DNA of 64,000 bases from Neoarius graeffei (taxonomy: Eukaryota; Chordata; Actinopteri; Siluriformes; Ariidae). The notes under the pieces were generated by a model. That model was not told where the DNA came from and made no database searches. It was given only the letters and a program-made list of their open reading frames with translations. The first letter of the stretch is position 1. The number at the start of each line of letters is the position of its first letter. A program made the translations under genes and the position numbers. Positions 56,872 through 64,000 of this stretch are shown in pieces. The DNA is taken from contig NC_083576.1 of NCBI RefSeq assembly GCF_027579695.1, forward strand, positions 41,775,260 through 41,839,259, given 5' to 3'.

Positions 56872-58197
56872 AGACTGGTACCAAAATCCAGAATTGTGAC
56901 ACCCAAAGGCATTTTTGAGAGAAAGTCGGCAAACAGTCTTTTGTCAATTTGGGTGTGCCGAATTCAAATCTGCAATATGCCAAGCTCTATCTGACCTCTG
57001 TTGACCTCTAGAGGTCATTGAACTTTGGGCCTGTAAACGTCTCAGCTGAACCCAGTTTCTCAGCTTTCTAAGGAATGAAATGTACTAAAATGATTAATGA
57101 AGTTAGCAAATGGCCTTGTTTGTTAAATGTTTGGGTGCTGAATTCATTTTTCATTTGTAAAACGACATATGACCTCTGATAACCTCAAGGTCATTAAACT
57201 TGGCCTATAGGCCTATGCATTTAATGGCATTTTTAAACTGACTTTACTCCCCCAAAAAGAATATGAACAGACAAAAAACAAATAGAAAGGAACAAATACA
57301 ACATTTAATGCCAGTCCATGTGACTTTTTTCACAATGAGAATGCCTAGGCGATCGCCTTACATAACATTGCATTACATTTAGCAGTTATTGTTTATACAA
57401 AGCTACTGAAAAAAGGACAGATTCAGCAGCATACAAAATGTGGGGGCATACAGGGTATACAGGTTAATCAGGGTTAGTATATATATATATGAGAGGTTTT
57501 TTTCTTTGTTGTTTGTTTTTTGTAAAGGCTTTACCCCGTTTAAAACAAAACAAAAAACAAACAAGAAAAAAACTCTCATATATACTAACCCTGATTAACC
57601 TGTTATACCCCCACATTTTGTATGCTGCTGAATCTGTCCTTTTTTCAGTAGCTTTGCATAAACAATAACCGCTAAATGTAATGCAATGTTATGTAAGGTG
57701 ATCGCCTAGGCGTTCTCATTGTGAAAAGTAAGTCACATGTACATGGACTGGCATTTAATGTTGTATTTGTTCCTATTTGTTTTTGTCTGTTCATATTCTT
57801 TTTGGGGGAGTAAAGTCAGTTTAAAAATGCCGTTAAATGCATAGGCCTATAGGCCAAGTTTAATGACCTTGAGGTTATCAGAGGTCATATGTCGTTTTAC
57901 AAATAAAAAATGAATTCAGCACCCAAACATTTAACAAACAAGGCCATTTGCTAACTTCATTAATCATTTTAGTACATTTCATTCCTTAGAAAGCTGAGAA
58001 ACTGGGTTCAGCTGAGACGTTTACAGGCCCAAAGTTCAATGACCCCTAGAGGTCAACAGAGGTCAGATAGCGCTCGGCATATTGCAGATTTGAATTCGGC
58101 ACACCCAAATTGACAAAATAAGACTGTTTGCCGACTTTCTCTCAAAAATGCCTTTAACTCCTTAAATAAGCACTTTTTTGAATTTTCGTACCAGTCT
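56872..58197. repeat. 1.3-kb near-perfect palindrome (fold-back element)
   Basis: Two arms of about 650 bp are reverse complements, centred near 57,534, with a spacer of about 20 bases. Outer ends: AGACTGGTACCAAAATCC and, inverted, AGACTGGTACGAAAATTC. It interrupts the Gmr1-like protease cleanly: VHFQG resumes at its far edge. No ORF of note; it is not a recognised family. The only differences between arms are scattered substitutions and small indels. Confidence 0.9.
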
Positions 58198-58227
58198 GAC
58201 AGGGATTAGTGAAGATTTGTGCATATC

Positions 58228-58849
58228 TGTCAGAAATGGCGAGCCGAGGTGAAGTGAAGACCCAAGAGCAGACTCAAAAGCAGGCAGTGTACAGAAAATA
58301 ACTTCTTTAATGAAGTTGAGGGCAGAAGTACAATAGGGCTAAGGCAAAAATCAGTGATCAAAGAATGGGCCAAGAGGTCAAAACACAGATGAGCAGGCAG
58401 GCACAGCTAGGGACAAAAACAGGACAGAAAAATCTTCACAAAAACTGAAGAAAACAGGGACAAGGGAAACCCAGGCAGAGGAAGCAAAAAAAAAAAAAAA
58501 ACACAATCCAGATGAACAGGCAGGTAAAACAGGGGCAAAAAACTGGACAGAAAACTAGACAAAAAACATGGAACAATACAGGCAGGGGGAATTGAGAAGT
58601 CACAATACCAAAGGGCTGTAGTGAGGTGAGGAAAGTCTGCAAGAGGACAGTCTGGCAAATGGAGTAGCTCCAAACAGTTCTTAAAAAGCCCTGGCTGATG
58701 GGAGAGGAATGATAGCAGGTGTGGGAGTGCCGCTTCCAGGAAAATGGCCTACAGCAGGGCAGGACTGAATTCCTGTCCTGGATCTGGCCTGGAGCCGGCA
58801 TGGAGGTCCCACAAACTCAGGCATGGATGGACTGGACCAGACTGTGACA
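58228..58849 (-). mobile_element. solo LTR
   Basis: On the minus strand it begins TGTCACAGTCTGG and ends TTTCTGACA, with ATTAAAGAAG near the 3' part as a possible polyadenylation signal. Flanks read ATATC and GTATC, a 4-of-5 match to a target duplication. Inserted in the protease of the minus Gmr1-like copy. The parent LTR element is not identified. Confidence 0.65.
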
Positions 58850-59030
58850 GTATCACTGTGTACACACTGAACCTTCACCAAATGTGCATTTCCCAGTGTC
58901 CCGCATTGAGTCAGGCTTTGATATATGGAGGTCTGATTACAACCCAAATCCATCAAAGCCTGATGTGTGCCTCTTTGCTGTTCACAGCCAATGCTTGACC
59001 ATGCCCCTGCTGCCACAATATCAAATTAGC
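58850..59030 (-). pseudogene. Gmr1-like protease, N-terminal part (minus copy)
   Basis: ALMDLGCNQTSIYQSL keeps the Asp of the active-site loop (D-L-G in place of D-S-G), then LVKVQCVHSD. It is separated from its C-terminal part by the solo LTR and the palindrome. Confidence 0.7.
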
Positions 59031-59551
59031 AATATTAGGATTTCAGCTTGTCCACTTTAATGTGTTGTATTTCAGTTGCATGTTTCTTTATACATGGATC
59101 ATTCCGCTGTGCCATAGAATGGGAAGACCAAGAAATGTTACATGTTGACAGTAAATTCTTGGGAAATAGTTGGTAATTGCTTAAAATATGTTTACCTAAC
59201 ATGTTTATGTGAATTATTATTTTATAAAGGGTTTTCTGACATGATTTTTAAAAAATGTATAAACAGATTTATTTCAATTCGGATTTAGATAGAAATTGCT
59301 TAGACAGGTTATATGCCAATTACAGGCCAATTATAGGCCAATATCAAACCTCGCTTTTATCTCCAAGATCCCAGAAAAAGCTGTGGCACAGCAGTTATGC
59401 TCATATCTACATTGGAATAATATCCATGAAGTGTATCAGTCAGGCTTTAGACCTCATTCTGACACAGAGACAGCACTGTTTAAAGTAGTAAACGACCTAC
59501 TACTGGCCTCTGATCAGGGCTATCTCTCCTTGCTTGTATTGACCTTAGTGC

Positions 59552-60719
59552 TAGGGGGGGTTGTTATTTTAAGAATTTTGACTTTTCCATGTTTTACCCC
59601 CCTAGAAATAGGAAGATGGTCCATCTATGTGGGAAAATGTCAAATTTTATTAAATTGAACCTTGCTAACCCCCCTATACATACCCTTTGAAAGTTTCCAT
59701 TCTTACAATATCAAAATACATTACAGTGCTGTTTGATATTAGAATGCTGCTTTTTTAAATGTGTTTTAAAGTTATCGATGAATGCGAACCTCTTCAGGTA
59801 TGCCACTAGGTACAACTACAACATTTTCAGTGCAGATGATCATTGTTTTAAGGTAATAAGCTTAGTGGTAAGTACATGTAACCTTACATTCAAGTAAATT
59901 AAACATATGGTAATTCTGCTCTTTTTCAGCAAGTTTTAAAGTTATTGATGAATGTCACACTCTTTAGTAATACCTCAAATATGAACTATTTTTAAGCACA
60001 GAGGATCATTACTTAAGGTTACTAATTTAGTTTTAAGAACCAGTATGCACAAATTATTCATATCTGAATTATATCTCCCAATGTATTAAATAGTCATTAT
60101 TTGTATTCTTGCAGGTAAATAATGGCTTCTGTTGCAACACGGTCAAAAGCTAAGAAGATACTAGGTGTAGTAGAGTACATAGAGCAGGCTGAGTTCCCTT
60201 CTGGGATGCTTCCAACAGGGAAGGACATCATTCAGAATATGCTCTATCTGCTGCGGCCGAAGCGTGCTGGTCAAGCACAGAGATCCAGGGATGCTGCTGC
60301 TCAGTTGCTGGCAGAACTTGTTCAAGAGCACTGGTTATTTTGTAACTTATACACCATCCACACCTGATAAAGAAGCATATCTTGAAACTTTATGGAGAAT
60401 TTGTTACTCTGATTCAAACCAGTAAACAGAGACAAAATGAGGGTTTCTAACAACTCTTTTTGTGAGAAATAAATGTTATTACTGTGATTTTTGATGTTAT
60501 ATTTAAGAGTTATTTCTGTTAAGGAATGCTTATATTAGTGAAAAAGGCAGTTTTTGATTATTTGGAGGGGTTATTAACTTCAGAGGGTATGTACAGGGGG
60601 GTTAGCATTTTCAGTTGGCCAAATATTGGTATTTCCATACTTAGATAGATCATCTCCATATTTTGGAGGGGGTAGAAAAAAATTTTTGGTCTAACACCCC
60701 CCCCCCCCCCCCCCCCCCA
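59552..60719 (+). mobile_element. unassigned DNA transposon with small ORF
   Basis: Flanked by TTAGTGC (59,545-59,551; 60,720-60,726). Removing it joins the LINE frame. Both ends carry G/C homopolymers and share an inverted segment GCTAACCCCCCTxTACATACC located about 110-130 bases inside each end (59,665-59,690; 60,585-60,612), so the inverted repeats are about 140 bp. A poly-C run is at 60,697-60,718. A 7-bp duplication is unusual; Dada-type elements make 6-7 bp ones, but I cannot assign it. Confidence 0.65.
60122..60367 (+). CDS. 81-residue ORF of the unassigned transposon
   Basis: ATG 60,122 lies 7 bases after a good splice acceptor (TATTCTTGCAG). Composition: basic start (TRSKAKK), then a helical region (FPSGMLPTGKDIIQNMLYLL), a basic loop, and a second helix with RSRDAAAQLLAELVQEHW, ending FCNLYTIHT. 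Codon-like and free of stops, but I know no such domain with confidence. It probably is the first coding exon of a transposon-encoded protein whose rest is deleted. Confidence 0.45.
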   Translation: MASVATRSKAKKILGVVEYIEQAEFPSGMLPTGKDIIQNMLYLLRPKRAGQAQRSRDAAAQLLAELVQEHWLFCNLYTIHT

Positions 60720-60889
60720 TTAGTGCACCCTTTGACACCATTGATCATTGCATTCTCATGGATGGATGGATGGATGGATGGATGGAGCTGGGAAACTGTT
60801 ACAGCAGCAAGTTATTAGACATGCGAAAAGAAAAAGACACACTGCATAACATAAAATAGAATTTTTAAAAAATTTAAAAATTTAAAAAT

Positions 60890-61142
60890 TCACAAACTAC
60901 AGGCCTGTTTCTTTACTCCCCCAGTTCTCCAAAATACTCAAAAAACTTTTTTCAGATAGACTGGACAAATTCATTGAAAAACACAACCTCCTTATGGACA
61001 GTCAATATGGATTCAGAACAGAGAGATCAACATCGATGGCACTACTGGAACTAATAGAGGAAATCACAAACTGTATAGACAATAAAAAAATAGCAATTGG
61101 AGTATTTGTGGACCTAAAAAAAGCATTCAATACCGTTGATCC
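60890..61142 (+). mobile_element. second LINE fragment, RT N-terminal part
   Basis: PQFSKILKKLFSDRLDKFI, then SQYGFRTERSTSMALLELIE and GVFVDLKKAFNTVD, the fingers region of a Jockey/L2-type RT including the first catalytic Asp. The frame is open to where a hAT-type element cuts it. Confidence 0.75.
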
Positions 61143-62253
61143 ATGGGCGATTGCTCTAAGACAACGAGGGAGGCTCAGCCTCCTCTAAAAATGACAAACA
61201 TCGTGTAGGATGAATTGCGCTAGGCTTATGTTATAGCCAACCTTATAACATTGCTATTTCAGATCCAGAATCATAGAAATATATGTGCTCAACCCAACTA
61301 CAGTGCAAAATCATTCCGTTATAACTTTCCCCAGTTCGCCTAATGTGTGCGTGAGTTTTTCCCCCTCGTGACAGCGCGATGCAGCCCAGCCTCAGTGGAC
61401 TTCAATGGCATCTGGGAGCTATGCGCTTTTCAATATAAAAATGCAAGTCGATTATTGGACAAATACTGCCCGCCCCTGGAGTCTCACAGACTCCCAGCCT
61501 CAGTGGACTTCAATGGCATTTGGGAGCTATGCGCTTTTCAATCTCAAAATGCAAGACGGTTATTGAACAAATACTGCGAAAATGCCCGCCCACGGACTCC
61601 AAGCCTCACAGTGGGAGGGACATGGCAGTTTCCGCAAGGAGACTGGTGATTGATGAAAGCGGCCGGATATTTTCTTTGATTGACAGCTCGTTTCAAATAT
61701 AGACAGGCAGCGGTGAATCTCAGTTCAGTCCCATGCGGATTCGCAAGTGCTGTGGTGTATTGTAAGAGATCAGCTTACATTTCGATTTCATTCATTACAT
61801 ACGGTTTCTACCAGCTTTTTTAGTTTGTATATATTTTCATTGTAAATAAAGTGTAAATATAGTGTTGTCAAGTTTGCTATCTTAGTTCCAGAAATTTTGT
61901 TTATTTGAGTGACTGAACTTGAACTTGAGGGGGCTAGTCAGCTAGCAAGAAAACTGCGCACGGATGCCAAGCATTGCTGATTTAATTTTGGCGAAGCCTT
62001 TGTCAGTCTTCCTTTCAAGGAAAAAATTAAAATTAAAGATCAGGGTAGACCAACGCCTCAAATTGACTTGGTGAAAAAGGTAGGGAATAATACTTGTTCC
62101 TTTCAGCTCTCCTGGTACGAGAAAGTGAATTGGCTAACAGCAAGTGACCCACATCAACAACAGTAAATAGGCTACTTTAGTAATATGTCATGGATGGAAC
62201 AAAAATATAGAATCTATTTAAAATGTTTATGCTGAGTATATTATACTGGAATA
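61143..62253 (+). mobile_element. hAT-type transposon, 5' part
   Basis: Starts near GGGCGATTGCTCTAAGACAA with GAGGCTCAGCCTCCTC close to the end. It has a tandem duplication of 108 bp (units at 61,385 and 61,493). From about 61,960 a transposase N-terminus is readable: FGEAFVSLPFKEKIKIKDQ and SWYEKVNWLTASDP, as before the TTF-type zinc finger of ZMYM1-related fish hATs. TAA at 62,164-62,166. Tc1 copy D follows at once, so the catalytic part is absent. Confidence 0.6.
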
Positions 62254-63856
62254 CAACCCGGATTCCAAAAAAGTTGGGACAAAGTACAAAATTGTAAATA
62301 AAAACGGAATGCAATGATGTGGAAGTTTCAAAATTCCATATTTTATTCAGAATAGAACATAGATGACATATCAAATGTTTAAACTGAGAAAATGTATCAT
62401 TTAAAGAGAAAAATTAGGTGATTTTAAATTTCATGACAACAACACATGTCAAAAAAGTTGGGACAAGGCCATGTTTACCACTGTGAGACATCCCCTTTTC
62501 TCTTTACAACAGTCTGTAAACGTCTGTGGACTGAGGAGACAAGTTGCTCAAGTTTAGGGATAGGAATGTTAACCCATTCTTGTCTAATGTAGGATTCTAG
62601 TTGCTCAACTGTCTTAGGTCTTTTTTGTCGTATCTTCCGTTTTATGATGCGCCAAATGTTTTCTATGGGTGAAAGATCTGGACTGCAGGCTGGCCGGTTC
62701 AGTACCCGGACCCTTCTTCTACGCAGCCATGATGCTGTAATTGATGCAGTATGTGGTTTGGCATTGTCATGTTGGAAAATGCAGGGTCTTCCCTGAAAGA
62801 GACGTCGTCTGGATGGGAGCATATGTTGCTCTAGAACCTGGATATACCTTTCAGCATTGATGGTGTCTTTCCAGATGTGTAAGCTGCCCATGCCACACGC
62901 GCTAATGCAACCCCATACCATCAGAGATGCAGGCTTCTGAACTGAGTGCTGATAACAACTTGGGTCGTCCTTCTCCTCTTTAGTCCGAATGACACGGTGT
63001 CCCTGATTTCCATAAAGAACTTCAAATTTTGATTCGTCTGACCACAGAACAGTTTTCCACTTTGCCACAGTCCATTTTAAATGAGGCTTGGCCCAGAGAA
63101 GACGTCTGCGCTTCTGGATCATGTTTAGATACTTCTTCTTTGAACTATAGAGTTTTAGCTGGCAACGGCGGATGGCACGGTGAATTGTGTTTACAGATAA
63201 TGTTCTCTGAAAATATTCCTGAGCCCATTTTGTGATTTCCAATACAGAAGCATGCCTGTATGTGATGCAGTGCCGTCTAAGGGCCCGAAGATCATGGGCA
63301 CCCAGTATGGTTTTCCGGCCTTGACCCTTACACACAGAGATTCTTCAAGATTCTCTGAATCTTTTGATGATATTATGCACTGTAGATGATGATATGTTCA
63401 AACTCTTTGCAATTTTACACTGTCGAACTCCTTTCTGATATTGCTCCACTATTCGTCGGCGCAGAATTAGGGGGATTGGTGATCCTCTTCCCAGCTTTAC
63501 TTCTGAGAGCCGCTGCCACTCCAAGATGCTCTTTTTATACCCAGTCATGTTAATGACCTATTGCCAATTGACCTAATGAGTTGCAATTTGGTCCTCCAGC
63601 TGTTCCTTTTTTGTACCTTTAACTTTTTCAGCCTCTTATTGCCCCTGTCCCAACTTTTTTGAGATGTGTTGCTGTCATGAAATTTCAAATGAGCCAATAT
63701 TTGGCATGAAATTTCAAAATGTCTCACTTTCGACATTTGATATGTTGTCTATGTTCTATTGTGAATATGATATCAGTTTTTGAGATTTGTAAATTATTGC
63801 ATTCCGTTTTTATTTACAATTTGTACTTTGTCCCAACTTTTTTGGAATTGGGGTTG
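62254..63856 (-). mobile_element. Tc1-like transposon, family 1, copy D
   Basis: Ends CAACCCGGATTCC...GGAATTGGGGTTG, TA at 62,252-62,253 and 63,857-63,858. IR/DR repeats preserved. Confidence 0.95.
62475..63548 (-). pseudogene. Tc1 transposase, family 1, single stop
   Basis: 358 codons from ATG 63,548 to TAA 62,475-62,477: one codon shorter than copy A through an in-frame 3-base loss (KKKP to KKK) near 63,130. The single stop is TGA at 63,345-63,347 (codon 68), identical in position to copy C. All three catalytic motifs are intact. Confidence 0.9.
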
Positions 63857-64000
63857 TATATATTTTTCTGGATATGAATTAAACACAGCTACAATTTGGA
63901 AAACATTTTTAAACAAAAACACAACCGAGAACATTTCACACTACAGACCTGGATTAAAAGTGAAGGGTTATCAAAATTGTCAATAAAACATTTCTCAGTC

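Larger units (their letters stand above)
53408..59030 (-). mobile_element. Gmr1-like Ty3/gypsy retrotransposon, minus copy
   Basis: Read on the minus strand: protease start (58,850-59,030), [solo LTR], [palindrome], protease end (56,755-56,870), [Penelope-like insertion], integrase (55,700-54,400), RT (54,300-53,408). It is the same family and gene order as the plus copy but clearly diverged from it. It is truncated at the same place in RT, with no RNase H or 3' LTR. Confidence 0.8.
59285..60757 (+). mobile_element. L2-type LINE fragment
   Basis: RT N-terminal motifs [20 protein letters not shown] and [18 protein letters not shown] (59,380-59,500), resuming after an insertion with FDTIDHCIL (60,729-60,757), then (GGAT)n at 60,757-60,785. 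Same family as the LINE at 0.7-3.9 kb but opposite in strand. Confidence 0.75.

Noticed and set aside
60697..60718. Long poly-C run as a functional G-quadruplex
   Set aside because: It lies at the end of the transposon inverted repeat and its length may be an assembly or sequencing artefact; nothing supports a function.

Overview
This window looks like a piece of a ray-finned (teleost) fish genome. The basis is its repeat complement: many copies of a DANA/mermaid-type tRNA-derived SINE, several Tc1-like transposon families with paired direct repeats in their inverted ends, L2/CR1/Rex-type LINEs, a BEL/Pao element, Gmr1-like Ty3/gypsy elements, and Harbinger, hAT, Kolobok and Penelope derivatives. 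No bacterial gene organisation, operon or CRISPR array is present. I cannot name the species; an ostariophysan such as a catfish is a guess.

The one convincing host gene lies at 41,294-43,561 (+). It has five short exons joined by consensus phase-0 introns and encodes a secreted, cysteine-rich protein of 136 residues. It has the hallmarks of a short-chain four-helix cytokine (IL-4/13, IL-9, IL-3/IL-5 type), with a kappaB-like site and a TATA-like box just upstream and AU-rich sequence downstream. Two microsatellites sit next to its splice sites.

Layout. 0-7.4 kb: a Harbinger-type end, an L2 LINE (-) with three SINE insertions, a Gmr1-like gag relic and more SINEs. 7.5-10.9 kb: Tc1 copy A, split by an L2 LINE tail that holds a SINE, itself split by a small DNA transposon (four layers). 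12.3-13.4 kb: hAT remnant containing a Harbinger MITE. 14.4-18.5 kb: BEL/Pao element with its RT and most of its integrase deleted and a Harbinger element in its gag; its 3' flank is split by Tc1 copy B. 21.4-23.0 and 27.7-29.3 kb: two copies of a second Tc1 family. 24.9-26.9 kb: three-layer DNA-transposon nest. 29.7-30.9 kb: LINE fragment plus SINE. 31.2-36.7 kb: one LINE (-) broken by two Kolobok-like elements and by a SINE that carries Tc1 copy C. 38.3-40.0 kb: a third Tc1 family. 41.3-43.6 kb: the cytokine-like gene. 45.9-59.0 kb: two Gmr1-like retrotransposons meeting tail to tail at about 53,408, further broken by a nearly full-length LINE, SINEs, a Penelope-like element, a 1.3-kb palindrome and a solo LTR. 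59.3-63.9 kb: LINE fragments, an unassigned DNA transposon with a small ORF, a hAT remnant and Tc1 copy D.

Almost all coding sequence is broken mobile-element sequence. A recurring theme is that the internally deleted DNA transposons keep their promoter end and the first coding exon, often a THAP, Myb/SANT-like or hAT N-terminal DNA-binding region. All identifications come from reading the sequence; no database search was possible.
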